Part shown: positions 44,812 through 53,744 of the stretch, one piece after another
How the letters are laid out: the number at the start of each line of letters is the position of its first letter
Numbering within the stretch: the first letter of the stretch is position 1
Origin: Bacillus gobiensis
Lineage (GTDB): Bacteria > Bacillota > Bacilli > Bacillales > Bacillaceae
Assembly (NCBI RefSeq): GCF_001278705.1
Contig: NZ_CP012600.1
Coordinates: 558,190-622,189, forward strand
DNA: 64,000 nt
Reading direction: 5' to 3'
Notes under the pieces: generated by a model
Databases searched by the model: none
The model's input: only the letters and a program-made list of their open reading frames with translations
What the model was told of the DNA's origin: nothing
Translations under genes and position numbers: made by a program

Positions 44812-44845
44812 GAAAATAAGAAAGCCGATCCGTAAAGGATCGGCA
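44812..44845 (-). terminator. Terminator of yhzC
   Basis: GCCGATCC and GGATCGGC form an 8-bp stem with loop GTAAA. On the minus strand it is followed by TTTCTTATTTTC. Confidence 0.75.
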
Positions 44846-45079
44846 TTATGTGTTTTCCAACAGTTTCTGGTATTCTCTTGATAAAGCTATGAAAGCCTCT
44901 TCATCTCGATTATCCAGAGCCTTATTTATCTTTTCAGTTAGTGTTGTCAAGCGCCGCGTAAATAACGCTTCGTCCAAAACCATTTGAATATAAACATCAA
45001 GCATCGTCACATCAAGTTCATTGCCCTTTTGAGTGTTACGGGACTTCATGAGCTCAGCATACGTTTTTTTCTCTTTCAT
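44846..45079 (-). CDS. yhzC: IDEAL domain protein (YhzC-like)
   Basis: Small 77-residue protein whose C-terminal half is an IDEAL domain (VLDEALFTRRLTTLTEKINK and then LDNRDEEAFIALSREYQKLL). The domain is found in Bacillus proteins of unclear function, some tied to competence or fatty-acid metabolism. The ATG has a GGGGGAATCTCT site upstream. It is divergent from comK, with 265 bp between, as yhzC is in B. subtilis. Confidence 0.8.
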   Translation of the reverse strand: MKEKKTYAELMKSRNTQKGNELDVTMLDVYIQMVLDEALFTRRLTTLTEKINKALDNRDEEAFIALSREYQKLLENT

Positions 45080-45344
45080 AGAGATTCCCCCTGATGCCTT
45101 TTTTATATTATATGGACTTTTGGCGAAAAAATCAATAAATATTTAAAATTTTTAGACAAGTTGTACAGGGAGTCGAGTGGATAGAAGGTTTTTTGAAAAA
45201 TAGCAGTCTAAAAGACCTAATTTATACGCGGAAAATGCAGAAATACGCATGGTTTGGAAAATATATTGTAAAATTATAGATAAATGTATATATTAATGGT
45301 AGATTAATAGTATAATATACCTATCAAAACCAGGAGGTATGCAA

Positions 45345-45923
45345 TTGAATCCTAATAATGATGAAATCAGAAAATCGTACGAGGTAAATAGTTCAACCAT
45401 TGCAGTGTTGCCTCTGCAAAAAGAAAAAAGCATTTACTCGCTTGTGATTGAGACAGAAAAGTCATTCCAGGTCAAATTGAAACCAATGCAAATTATTGAC
45501 CGAAGCTGTCGCTACTATGGGTCAAGCTATGCTGGAAGAAAAGCGGGAACCTTTGAAATGATTAACGTTTCCCATAAACCGCCAATAGCGGTTGACCACG
45601 TTAATAATATTTTTATGTTTCCAACCTTTTCCTCAAGCCGTCCACAATGCGGATGGGTTTCGCTTAAGCATGTGGATGACTGTAATTCTACAGAATTGGA
45701 TAACACGAAAGTCCTTTTAAAGAACGGCCGCACCTTAGAGATCCCTGTTTCATCCGCCTCTTTTAAACATCAAGTCCAACGTACAGCATGGCTTAGAACC
45801 AAATTTTTGGATCGACTTGAAACAAAAACTGCAAACCTGCCTGATTTTATGGAATTATCTCCAGAAAACCAAGCCAAGCTTTTCTACGATTACATCCTGC
45901 GTGAAATAAGAAAAAGGTACTAG
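45345..45923 (+). CDS. comK: Competence transcription factor ComK
   Basis: ComK activates the DNA-uptake and recombination genes of natural competence and its own transcription, binding minor-groove K-boxes (AAAA-N5-TTTT pairs). The product matches B. subtilis ComK throughout. Conserved blocks include IIDRSCRYYGSSYAGRKAGT, SHKPPIAVD, SSSRPQCGW and QRTAWLRTKF. I chose the TTG at 45345, seven bases after AGGAGG, which gives 192 residues, the B. subtilis length. The ATG at 45339 lies against that site. A TATAAT box is at 45311-45316. Upstream A- and T-tracts exist, but no clean K-box pair could be fixed by eye. Confidence 0.95.
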   Translation: MNPNNDEIRKSYEVNSSTIAVLPLQKEKSIYSLVIETEKSFQVKLKPMQIIDRSCRYYGSSYAGRKAGTFEMINVSHKPPIAVDHVNNIFMFPTFSSSRPQCGWVSLKHVDDCNSTELDNTKVLLKNGRTLEIPVSSASFKHQVQRTAWLRTKFLDRLETKTANLPDFMELSPENQAKLFYDYILREIRKRY

Positions 45924-46015
45924 CTTTAAGAATTATTACCTCAGTAATTTTCATTGGAGCAGGGGTATTCTGATGGCTAAGTTATAGTCTGCCCCGGGTA
46001 TTTATGCAAAGCATG

Positions 46016-46378
46016 CTAAGAAGGGTCGGCTTTAAATAAATAATGCTCTAATAAAAGATTCACCTGCTCACGGATACGGGGATTGAAATACTTATGCATT
46101 TCCTCGTATCCGTCATAAAGAAATGAGTACTTCGTAAATCCTTCATCCTGTTTGACCTTTCGTATCCGAATTCTTTTCCTCCTAAGCTCTTGTTTTACTT
46201 CAGATAAATCCTTTAGTGCTAATTTCAGCGATTCCTCGATAAGATGTAAATAAGGATCCTTTAATTTAAAAGGTCCTTCTTTAATGAACGTTAGATCACG
46301 GTTTAAAATAGCGATAGCCATCGGGAGGTAAATGGCTTGTTCAATCATGTTTTGGATATTTGATGGAATTCTTGACAT
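46016..46378 (-). CDS. yhjD: YhjD family protein
   Basis: Conserved Bacillus protein of 120 residues, function unknown. It is soluble, strongly helical and basic in the middle (ELRRKRIRIRKVK). The ATG is preceded by AAGGTAAGGAT. Its length and place between comK and yhjE equal B. subtilis yhjD. Confidence 0.8.
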   Translation of the reverse strand: MSRIPSNIQNMIEQAIYLPMAIAILNRDLTFIKEGPFKLKDPYLHLIEESLKLALKDLSEVKQELRRKRIRIRKVKQDEGFTKYSFLYDGYEEMHKYFNPRIREQVNLLLEHYLFKADPS

Positions 46379-46536
46379 ATCCTTACCTTCTTTCCTCCAA
46401 GTAGCGAACGTATGTTCTTTTCTTATTTTACATATTTTCTGTTATTATTTCAAGAGAGCGAAAAATGAAACGAATGATTTAAAGTTTTTTGATAAATGTG
46501 TAGAATAAAGAGAGACGAATCTTAAGGAGTATCGAA

Positions 46537-47157
46537 GTGCAAGAATTCCTCAATTTTTTTTCGAATGAAAATTTAACAGAGCTGTTTAAATCCTATCGGG
46601 CTTTCGGTCCGTTTATTGCGATATTATTGCCATTTATTGAGGCGTTTCTTCCGTTTTTGCCTCTGGTTGTTTTTGTGGTTGCCAATACCAATTCGTTTGG
46701 ATTGTGGCAAGGGTTTGTCTTAAGTTGGCTCGGTTCGTCAGCGGGTGCATTTTTTGTTTTCTTTTTGGTTCGACGTTTTGGACAAGAGCGGTTGCTTGGT
46801 TTTGTTCGCAGACACAAGTCCGTGCGAAGACTGATGCACTGGGTGGAAAGAAGAGGGTTTGGTCCGTTGTTTTTGCTCCTTTGCTTTCCGTTTACTCCTT
46901 CTTCTGCAGTAAATGTTGTCGCGGGTCTGTCAAAAATAGGTGTTTGGCAATTTTTGCTCGCCGTGTTTGCCGGAAAGCTTGTGATGATTTTTATGATCAG
47001 CTTTATCGGTTACGATTTACAAGCGCTAATCACTCAACCTATACGATCAATTATTGCTGCTTCGGTCATTTTTCTTTTGTGGATTATTGGAAAACGTCTT
47101 GAACAGCGTCTTAATGTGAAGTTCGTGAAGAGGGAAAACGAGAGAGAGGAGCGTTGA
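46537..47157 (+). CDS. yhjE: TVP38/TMEM64 (DedA-like) membrane protein YhjE
   Basis: Membrane protein of the SNARE-associated/DedA superfamily, 206 residues with about five or six membrane helices. It has the family block VFFLVRRFGQERLLGFVRRH followed by LLLLCFPFTPSSAVNVVAG. Relatives act in lipid scrambling or membrane homeostasis. The GTG start follows AAGGAG. sipV starts two bases after its stop, so the two are co-transcribed, as in B. subtilis. Confidence 0.88.
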   Translation: MQEFLNFFSNENLTELFKSYRAFGPFIAILLPFIEAFLPFLPLVVFVVANTNSFGLWQGFVLSWLGSSAGAFFVFFLVRRFGQERLLGFVRRHKSVRRLMHWVERRGFGPLFLLLCFPFTPSSAVNVVAGLSKIGVWQFLLAVFAGKLVMIFMISFIGYDLQALITQPIRSIIAASVIFLLWIIGKRLEQRLNVKFVKRENEREER

Positions 47158-47159
47158 TA

Positions 47160-47660
47160 GTGAAAAAAAAATTCTGGGTGATTGCAGGAGTAGCTTGTCT
47201 TGTGTTGGGAATACAAGTGAAAAATGTAGTCTTTATTGAATACAAGGTAGAAGGAATCAGCATGAACCCAACCTTTCAAGAGGGAAACGAGCTTGTGATT
47301 AATAAGTACGCCCATCATTTCAAAACAATCAAGCGCTTCGATATCCTTTTATTTAATGGTCCTGAAAATAATGTTTATATCAAACGAGTGATCGGACTGC
47401 CGGGAGATACGATTGAATATGACAAGGATCAGCTGTATGTGGACGGAAAACCTGTTAATGAACCTTTTCTTAAGGATTTAAAGACAGTTAATCAAGGCTA
47501 CCCGTTAACAGGTGATTTTACTTTGAAAGAAGTAACAGGTGAAAAGGAAGTTCCGGAGAATAGTTATTTTGTAATGGGAGACAACCGAATACACAGCTTT
47601 GACAGCCGTCATTTCGGATTTATTTCAAATCGTGATGTAGTGGGGATTGTATCGGATTAA
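47160..47660 (+). CDS. sipV: Type I signal peptidase SipV
   Basis: Membrane-bound signal peptidase that removes signal peptides from secreted proteins. One N-terminal membrane anchor (about 5-22) precedes the Ser-Lys dyad: Ser34 in EGISMNPTF and Lys75 in VYIKRVIGLPGD. The later boxes are YFVMGDNR and SFDSRHFG. I chose the GTG at 47160, eight bases after AGGAG, giving 166 residues. Synteny with yhjD-yhjE supports SipV among the several Bacillus paralogues. Confidence 0.92.
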   Translation: MKKKFWVIAGVACLVLGIQVKNVVFIEYKVEGISMNPTFQEGNELVINKYAHHFKTIKRFDILLFNGPENNVYIKRVIGLPGDTIEYDKDQLYVDGKPVNEPFLKDLKTVNQGYPLTGDFTLKEVTGEKEVPENSYFVMGDNRIHSFDSRHFGFISNRDVVGIVSD

Positions 47661-47783
47661 TTACGATACGTTTAAAAGGAGGGGGATTTATTCACTCTTC
47701 TTTTTTTGTATATGAAAATTCCCCGGGCAATGAATTGGTAACGCGTTCTTTTTTTGCGAAAAAAGCTTGAAAAAAAGATGATT

Positions 47784-47813
47784 GTGTATTACTGTATATA
47801 AACATATAAACAC
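47784..47813. promoter_or_regulatory. Possible GntR operator upstream of the yhcEFG-like operon
   Basis: GTGTATT and a spaced counterpart ATAAACAC form an imperfect dyad about 20-45 bp before the first gene. YtrA-subfamily GntR repressors usually bind a similar widely spaced dyad before their own operon. The match is weak. Confidence 0.3.
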
Positions 47814-47829
47814 TATTGGAGGGAACAAC

Positions 47830-48567
47830 GTGGCAAATCAAAAACAATTGTGGGGGCTCGTGGCGTATGAATTAAAGGTAACTCCTGTGAATCAGCTGCT
47901 GCGCCAGCTTTTTATGGCTGCTATCATTGCTTTTTTCTTTGGTTTTTTTATTGACCGGGATATAAAAAATTGGGGAGCCGTCATCGCAGATTTGGTCTTA
48001 TGTATCTTTGTTATGTTTTATCCGTATTCAGGGAGGCTCCAAATTTTCAGAGTGGTGAAAATAAAAAGCCATCTATATGCCAATGCATTTTATGTTCAAG
48101 CCTCCATGCTGCCGATTAAGCAGGAGGTCTTGCTGGCAAGCCGTTTAATCCTTTCTTTTTTCTATACGTTTCTCACGGCAGTTGTGGGGGTATCAGGAGC
48201 GTTCCTTTTACCTAACAGTAACCCTCTCTTCTCAGAGCTTTCTTTGGGCCAATCAGTCGCATTTATTCTCTTGTGGGCACTTATTGCAGCATCAGCAGGA
48301 GCATTCTTAGCCGCAGGAGATGTTGGCGGCAAATATTCTATAAAACAGCTTATCAACTACAATGTATTGCTTTATTCGAGTGTCATTATTCTTTTCGCAG
48401 CACTTCATTTCTTTACTGGGAAAGGGTTGGTTGGATGGTCGTTCGATATCGTGACAAATGCTCCATTCCTATCAGTTTGCATCGCTTTGCTAGTTTTCCT
48501 TATCAGTAATGTACTTGCTTTTCTTGAAGCGAAAAGGTTGGCAAAGAAGGTAGATTATCATGTGTAA
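47830..48567 (+). CDS. Membrane protein of a YhcE-like ABC system
   Basis: This 245-residue protein has about six membrane segments and few charged loops. It lies in one transcript with a GntR regulator and an ABC ATPase, the arrangement of yhcE-yhcF-yhcG in B. subtilis, so it is probably the permease. The GTG at 47830 follows GGAGGG; the open frame upstream covers the promoter and is not translated. The substrate is unknown; efflux or envelope-stress roles are typical for the group. Confidence 0.75.
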   Translation: MANQKQLWGLVAYELKVTPVNQLLRQLFMAAIIAFFFGFFIDRDIKNWGAVIADLVLCIFVMFYPYSGRLQIFRVVKIKSHLYANAFYVQASMLPIKQEVLLASRLILSFFYTFLTAVVGVSGAFLLPNSNPLFSELSLGQSVAFILLWALIAASAGAFLAAGDVGGKYSIKQLINYNVLLYSSVIILFAALHFFTGKGLVGWSFDIVTNAPFLSVCIALLVFLISNVLAFLEAKRLAKKVDYHV

Positions 48568-48591
48568 ACTGAGGGCAAGGAGCAATCATGT

Positions 48592-48987
48592 ATGAAACTT
48601 CCAATACAAATCGAGGAAAATTCCAGAGAGCCGATTTATCATCAGATTGAAACTCAGCTAACGGCGCTCATTGTTTCCGGACATTTAAGGCCCGGAGATT
48701 CTCTGCCTTCCATAAGAACACTTGCCAAGGACTTAGCATGCAGCGTCATTACAACGCGTCGTGCCTACCAAAACCTTGAACAGAGCGGCTACATAAAAAC
48801 GTCCCAAGGAAAAGGGACCTTTGTAGCTGAGATTGAAGCAGGGGAGATTGCTGAAACGAAAAAAATGACCGTCATGCAAACACTGGATCGGGCAGTCAAG
48901 GTTGCGATGCAGCACGACTATACGCTGGAAGAAATTAAAGAAATGGCAGAAGAAATCATCAGAAAATATATGGAGGAGAAAAAATGA
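48592..48987 (+). CDS. GntR family regulator, YtrA/YhcF subfamily
   Basis: Winged-helix repressor of 131 residues. The DNA-binding domain covers residues 10-78 (EPIYHQIETQLTALI, then LPSIRTLAKDLACSVITTRR and GYIKTSQGKGTFV). Only a short helical tail follows, too small to bind a large ligand, as in the YtrA subfamily. Its stop overlaps the ATPase start by 4 bp. It probably represses its own operon. Confidence 0.88.
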   Translation: MKLPIQIEENSREPIYHQIETQLTALIVSGHLRPGDSLPSIRTLAKDLACSVITTRRAYQNLEQSGYIKTSQGKGTFVAEIEAGEIAETKKMTVMQTLDRAVKVAMQHDYTLEEIKEMAEEIIRKYMEEKK

Positions 48988-49856
48988 ACGGGATACTGAT
49001 CAATCAGATTCAAAAAACGGTAGACAAGCACTTTTCCTTAGGGCCGATTCAAACCGAACTTCCGGCCGGCAGCGTGATTGCGTTAGCAGGTCAGAACGGT
49101 TCTGGAAAATCGACACTGCTGCAGCTTCTGGCTGGGCTAATCAAGTCCGAGCAAGGAGAAGTAATTATTTTTGGCCATAAGGCCGGCAGTTTGGAAGCGA
49201 AAAAAGATACGGCTTATCTTTCTCAAGGGATGGAGCTGTATGGTAAATTCTCTCCTTTGCAGATTGCTAATTTATACAGGCTTTCGTTTGACGATTGGTC
49301 GGAGGAATCGTTTATTGAATATATGAAAAGCTTTAAGATACCGATCAAGAAGAAGCTGGATTCTTTATCGGGGGGTATGCAAAGAAAAGCAATGCTCGGC
49401 CTGCATCTTAGCCGAAGCTCCAAGCTTTTTCTGATGGATGAACCGTATGCTGGCTTGGATTTTGAAAGCCAGACAGCTCTGGATCAGGAAATCGTGAACT
49501 ATATGGAGCGCGGAGAGGGACAGACGATATTGTTTTCGACCCATTCCGGTGATGAAATGAAACGAGTCGCTGACTATATCCTGCTTATCGAAGAAGGGAA
49601 AATGCTTGGTTTTTATGAAAAGGACCAGCTTCAAGAATCCTGGAAGCGAATATGGATATCTCAACCTATCCATTCAAACGAACCGACTCCGGGCATAGTG
49701 CGGGTGGAATCAAGAGGGACAGAGCTGATAACTGAGAATCATGTTGCGACTATGGAGACTTTGAAAAACTATGGGATAGATATAGTGCATACACAGGCGA
49801 TAGAGCTTAGAGAGATTTTGACAGAGCTAAGTAAAAAAACAGCTAAACAGCATTAA
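48984..49856 (+). CDS. ABC transporter ATP-binding protein, YhcG/YtrB-like
   Basis: ATPase of 290 residues. Walker A is AGQNGSGKSTL (about 36-46), the Q-loop is LSQGMELY, the signature LSGGMQRKA (about 130) and Walker B LFLMDEPYAGLDF. A C-terminal extension of about 70 residues follows the core. It is translationally coupled to the GntR gene and energises the membrane protein two genes upstream. Confidence 0.88.
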   Translation: MNGILINQIQKTVDKHFSLGPIQTELPAGSVIALAGQNGSGKSTLLQLLAGLIKSEQGEVIIFGHKAGSLEAKKDTAYLSQGMELYGKFSPLQIANLYRLSFDDWSEESFIEYMKSFKIPIKKKLDSLSGGMQRKAMLGLHLSRSSKLFLMDEPYAGLDFESQTALDQEIVNYMERGEGQTILFSTHSGDEMKRVADYILLIEEGKMLGFYEKDQLQESWKRIWISQPIHSNEPTPGIVRVESRGTELITENHVATMETLKNYGIDIVHTQAIELREILTELSKKTAKQH

Positions 49857-49893
49857 AAAGACAGAACTTAGAATCAGGTTCTGTCTTTTTTCT
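49856..49893. terminator. Bidirectional terminator after the YhcG-like gene
   Basis: AAAGACAGAAC and GTTCTGTCTTT form an 11-bp stem with a ten-base loop and TTTTTT on the plus strand. It also lies at the end of the convergent AbrB-type transporter gene. Confidence 0.85.
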
Positions 49894-49907
49894 TCGTGCC
49901 GCTCCAA

Positions 49908-51062
49908 TCATCTCGTTTTCAAGGAATGAATTTTTTTCCTTTTTACCCTCTCTGTCCTTAAATGCAGAAATCGAAACAACGGCGGGAGCATGGCAATAAC
50001 CAATATAAGCCTCAAAACCTGAACAGTTACGACAAAAGTCGAATCTGCATGCAAGGCGACTGAAGTGCTGGCCATTTCAGCTATTCCGCCGGGTGAGAAG
50101 GCGAGAATAGAGGTTGTCAGTGAAATTCCTGTCACCTTGGAGACGACTAAGGCGCATAAAAGCATGGCGATAACGAAGCCGATTGAACCAGTAAAAGCAA
50201 CGGTTAGCGTTTTTCGTACACCTCTGAACATTTCTTTATGAAAACGGGAGCCAATCGAAGCGCCTAAAAAAAGCTGGGAAATAACATTCATCCCCTGCGG
50301 CCACCAAGCCGTAGGCTCAAACCCGAGTGCTCCGCTGATGACTTGCGTAATAGCAACAGCGAGCATACTACCCAGCAGCCAGCGGGCAGGAATTCTAAGT
50401 TTTTTTCCTGCAAAAGCGCCTGCCCATGCAATTAAGAAAAAGCAGACCGTGATCCCAATGCCTGCTAACGAGAGTTGTCCAGTTGCTGATGCGGGAATCG
50501 CTGCTGGTGCGGCAGGTGAAGAACCACCGATGTCATGAGAGTGCAGGAAGAAAACTAAAATCGGAATCGTCAAAACGACAAGCAGCACCCGGATGGTTTG
50601 AACCAATGTGACGGTCGCTGTATTGGCGCCAACCTCCTGAGCAATTCCCGGCATCGCAGACATGCCGCCAGGAGCTGTACCGACAAAGCTTGTCAATATG
50701 TCGCTTTGACTGAATCGATACAGATACAAACCTGTAAGCAAGGCGAAAACGATGGATAAGATCAGCATGATGGTTACCGTCAGCCAGTTCTCCAAAAAAA
50801 TAGAAACGACCGATCCGTTCAATTTCTGTCCGAGCTCGACCCCTAATATCAATTGGCCAAGGTTCAGCCAAAGCTTATTAACCCCTTTCCCGGCATCGGG
50901 AATTCCTGACCAAGCCGGGCGTAAAAATGAAAAAAAGCACGCTGCCATGAGAGTCCCAATCATCCATCCAATGGACATCCCCGTTAATGAGAGAAGAAAA
51001 CCGCCGCATGTACAGAGAAGAATAAACCATATATCACGAAGGATCAGCTTGTTTCCTTTCAA
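49908..51062 (-). CDS. AbrB family transporter (YhjN-like)
   Basis: Membrane protein of the AbrB family (Pfam 'ammonia monooxygenase'-named, not an oxygenase), with two repeated halves of four to five helices. Each half contains a GTAPGGMSAMPG- or SPGGIAEMA-type loop. The transported substrate is unknown. I chose the TTG at 51062 behind GGAAGAAGGG, giving 384 residues, about the length of YhjN. The GTG at 51125 would add 21 residues but has no ribosome site. It resembles yhjN, which lies between sipV and addB in B. subtilis. Confidence 0.75.
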   Translation of the reverse strand: MKGNKLILRDIWFILLCTCGGFLLSLTGMSIGWMIGTLMAACFFSFLRPAWSGIPDAGKGVNKLWLNLGQLILGVELGQKLNGSVVSIFLENWLTVTIMLILSIVFALLTGLYLYRFSQSDILTSFVGTAPGGMSAMPGIAQEVGANTATVTLVQTIRVLLVVLTIPILVFFLHSHDIGGSSPAAPAAIPASATGQLSLAGIGITVCFFLIAWAGAFAGKKLRIPARWLLGSMLAVAITQVISGALGFEPTAWWPQGMNVISQLFLGASIGSRFHKEMFRGVRKTLTVAFTGSIGFVIAMLLCALVVSKVTGISLTTSILAFSPGGIAEMASTSVALHADSTFVVTVQVLRLILVIAMLPPLFRFLHLRTERVKRKKIHSLKTR

Positions 51063-51321
51063 TAAAAACCCTTCTTCCTTTTCTATAAAAAATAGTTCAT
51101 TTAGTAAAATAATTTCTTCTTTCACTATATTATACTTTTTATGATTGGTAAATTACGAAAATTTTTTCGAGAGTCATAATAAATTTGAATTGTGAGTTAA
51201 AATAGCTGTAAGCGAAAAGATGATTTTTTTCGGAAAAAAATCACATTTTCCCTAAAAGGCGTTTTCATATAGTGTTATACTAGAGAGCAGAATTTATCAT
51301 TAGAACTTGGAGGAGATGTGC

Positions 51322-52641
51322 TTGCATTCATTAGCCGAGCAACTAAATAAAACCATTTATCGTGAAAACCCAAATATATTTGCCATGCTAAGCAAGCTTG
51401 GAAAGGAAATTTATTTTCCGAAAGTAGGAATTTTAAACCAATCAGCAGAAGCGAAGAAGAAGGCTTCAAAATTTAATGCGACGATAGGAATTGCGCTTGA
51501 AAACGGAGAGCCCATGCATCTGGATGTGTTTCAACAGAACTTATCCGCATATTCACCAAAAGATCTTTATCCGTATGCCCCGCCAGCAGGTAAGCCGGAA
51601 CTGCGTTCGTTATGGCGGGAAAAATTGCTGGAAGAAAGCCCGTCTTTAAAAGAAAAAACGTTCAGCCTTCCTGTTGTAACCAATGCACTGACACACGGGT
51701 TAAGCATCGCAGCAGATTTGTTTGCGGATGAGGGGGATTCCGTAATTTTGCCGGATAAAAATTGGGAAAATTACGAGTTGACGTTCGGCGTCCGAAGAGG
51801 TGCTGAAATCACCTCGTACACTTTCTTTAATGAAAATGGCGGTTTTAATGCTGAGGGCCTTCGCCAAACCATTTTAAATCAAAAAGAAAAAGGAAAAGCG
51901 ATTGTTTTGTTGAATTTTCCTAATAACCCGACAGGCTATACACCTAACAAGGAAGAAGCTGCGCAAATTACGGCGGCAATTGAAGAAGGTGCCAAAGAGG
52001 GAATTAAGCTCGTCGTCATTACGGATGACGCTTATTATGGCTTGTTTTTCGAAAACTCCTTGAAGGAATCGCTCTTTTCCGAATTAAGCAATATTCATCC
52101 GAATGTACTAGCATTGAAGGTTGACGGTTCAACGAAGGAAGATTATGTATGGGGATTCCGCGTAGGATTCCTTACGTTTGGAGCAGAAAGTGAAGAGCTT
52201 CTTCAAGCGTTAGAGCAAAAAACATTGGGAATCATTCGCGCGGCAACGTCAAGCGGCTCTCATCCTTCGCAGACGTTTGTGCTTGAAGCGATGAAATCGC
52301 CGGAATACAAAAAGCAAAAAGAAGAAAAATTCGAGGTAATGAAACGCAGAGCAAACAAAGTTAAAGCGCTTCTCGACAGCGGTAAATTCGAAAGTGCTTG
52401 GGAGTATTACCCGTTTAACTCAGGCTATTTTATGTGTCTGAAGCTGAAAACAGCGAATGCAGAAAAAGTCCGGACACTTCTTCTTGAAGAATACGGCATC
52501 GGAACGATCGCTTTAGGTCAATCAGATCTTCGCGTAGCTTTCTCCTGCATCGAGGAAGAAGATCTCGAAGAGCTGTATACACTGATTTATGAAGCAGCTA
52601 AGAAAGTCGAAGAGCAACAGAAGGAAGCATTGGAAAAATAA
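51322..52641 (+). CDS. Class I/II aminotransferase (PLP-dependent)
   Basis: Fold-type I PLP enzyme of 439 residues. Visible are PYAPPAGKPELRSLW (about 90), the cofactor-contact block NFPNNPTGY (about 200), DDAYYG (about 236) and the probable PLP lysine in KVDGSTKEDYVWGFR (about 275). It transfers an amino group between an amino acid and a 2-oxoacid. The substrate cannot be told, though it resembles aspartate- and aromatic-type enzymes. I chose the TTG at 51322 behind GGAGGAG; the TTG at 51307 precedes that site. Confidence 0.85.
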   Translation: MHSLAEQLNKTIYRENPNIFAMLSKLGKEIYFPKVGILNQSAEAKKKASKFNATIGIALENGEPMHLDVFQQNLSAYSPKDLYPYAPPAGKPELRSLWREKLLEESPSLKEKTFSLPVVTNALTHGLSIAADLFADEGDSVILPDKNWENYELTFGVRRGAEITSYTFFNENGGFNAEGLRQTILNQKEKGKAIVLLNFPNNPTGYTPNKEEAAQITAAIEEGAKEGIKLVVITDDAYYGLFFENSLKESLFSELSNIHPNVLALKVDGSTKEDYVWGFRVGFLTFGAESEELLQALEQKTLGIIRAATSSGSHPSQTFVLEAMKSPEYKKQKEEKFEVMKRRANKVKALLDSGKFESAWEYYPFNSGYFMCLKLKTANAEKVRTLLLEEYGIGTIALGQSDLRVAFSCIEEEDLEELYTLIYEAAKKVEEQQKEALEK

Positions 52642-52653
52642 AGAGAGTGCACG

Positions 52654-52692
52654 TAAACGCTGGACACCTGAAAGGATGTCCGGCGTTTTTTA
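52654..52692 (+). terminator. Terminator of the aminotransferase gene
   Basis: AACGCTGGACA and TGTCCGGCGTT form an 11-bp stem with one G-U pair and a ten-base loop, followed by TTTTAAGG. Confidence 0.8.
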
Positions 52693-52751
52693 AGGAACCA
52701 TGTTTAATTTTCAAGAAAAACGGAAAATGTACGCTAATGAAAGGTGGTTAA

Positions 52752-53549
52752 ATGATGGAAAACTTAATGTTAAATGGAAAAGTAGCAATTGTTACAGGAG
52801 CTGGATCAGGAATTGGCGAAGCAACTGCCGTTCGTTTAGCAAAAGCGGGTGCAAAAGTAGGACTGATCGAAATTAATGAGGAAAATGCAAAGCGGGTCGA
52901 AGACAAGATCACAAATGCGAATGGCGAAGCGGTTACAGCAAAAGCTGATGTGTCTAATCCTGCTGAGTTAAAAAGCGCGATTGATTCTATCTACAGCAAA
53001 TGGGGACAAATCGATACTGTATTTGCAAATGCCGGAATCAATGGAAGAATCGCGCCGATAGAGGAGCTTGAACCTGAGGATTGGGACAAAACGTTGACAA
53101 CAAATTTAAAAAGTACATTTCTCACAGTGAAGTATGCACTGCCTTACATGAAAGAAAAAGGCGGAAGCATCATCATTACCAGTTCAATCAACGGAAACAG
53201 AGTATTTTCAAACTTTGGCTTTTCCGCCTACAGTACGTCTAAGGCAGGCCAGACAGCATTTGGGCAAATGGCAGCTCTTGAGCTGGCGCGCTACAAAATT
53301 CGCGTGAATATTATATGTCCCGGAGCAATCTCAACGAACATTGATAACCGTACATATCCGGACCAAGACAGTTTGGAGAAAATAAAAATCCCGGTTGAAT
53401 TTCCTGAAGGAGACAAGCCGCTTCGAGGCAAAAGCGGTGAACCTGAACAGGTTGCTGATTTGGTGCATTTCCTTGCATCCGATGCCTCCAATCATATCAC
53501 CGGCACACGGATGTATATTGATGGCGCTGAATCGCTTATAAGAGGTTAG
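52752..53549 (+). CDS. SDR family oxidoreductase
   Basis: Classical short-chain dehydrogenase of 265 residues. The NAD(P) motif is VTGAGSGIGEAT (about 13-24), NAGINGR follows near 92, and the catalytic Ser-Tyr-Lys lies in ITSSINGN...YSTSKAG. An acidic residue after the second strand (IEINEE) favours NAD over NADP. The substrate is unknown. AAGGTGG precedes two adjacent ATGs. It has its own terminator. Confidence 0.85.
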   Translation: MMENLMLNGKVAIVTGAGSGIGEATAVRLAKAGAKVGLIEINEENAKRVEDKITNANGEAVTAKADVSNPAELKSAIDSIYSKWGQIDTVFANAGINGRIAPIEELEPEDWDKTLTTNLKSTFLTVKYALPYMKEKGGSIIITSSINGNRVFSNFGFSAYSTSKAGQTAFGQMAALELARYKIRVNIICPGAISTNIDNRTYPDQDSLEKIKIPVEFPEGDKPLRGKSGEPEQVADLVHFLASDASNHITGTRMYIDGAESLIRG

Positions 53550-53555
53550 GGAGAA

Positions 53556-53586
53556 GGCAACGCTTTTTATGGCGTTGTCTTTTTAT
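53556..53586 (+). terminator. Terminator of the SDR gene
   Basis: GGCAACGC and GCGTTGTC form a stem around TTTTTATG, followed by TTTTTATTATTTT. Confidence 0.75.
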
Positions 53587-53707
53587 TATTTTCTTGAGTA
53601 GCACCTCTAAGAATCTCCATCATTGCCACCTTCACCCTGCTGTTCCTCTCGCAGGATTGTTTATTACTTACTGGATCTTTTAGGTAACTTAGGTGCATGA
53701 TATGAAC

Positions 53708-53733
53708 CTGAAAAAGCCCCGATAAAGGGCTTA
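53708..53733 (-). terminator. Terminator of the minus-strand epimerase gene
   Basis: On the minus strand AAGCCC and GGGGCTT form a stem with a six-base loop, followed by TTTCAGG. Confidence 0.65.
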
Positions 53734-53744
53734 AGGTGGAACTT

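Noticed and set aside
45080..45344. ComK boxes (paired AAAA-N5-TTTT) before comK
   Set aside because: The region is A/T-rich with several partial matches, but no pair with proper spacing could be fixed, so autoregulatory sites are not annotated although they are expected.
51222..51242. A/T-rich hairpin before the aminotransferase as a riboswitch or T-box
   Set aside because: The stem GATTTTTTT/AAAAAAATC is only A/T and no T-box or other riboswitch core sequence is visible.
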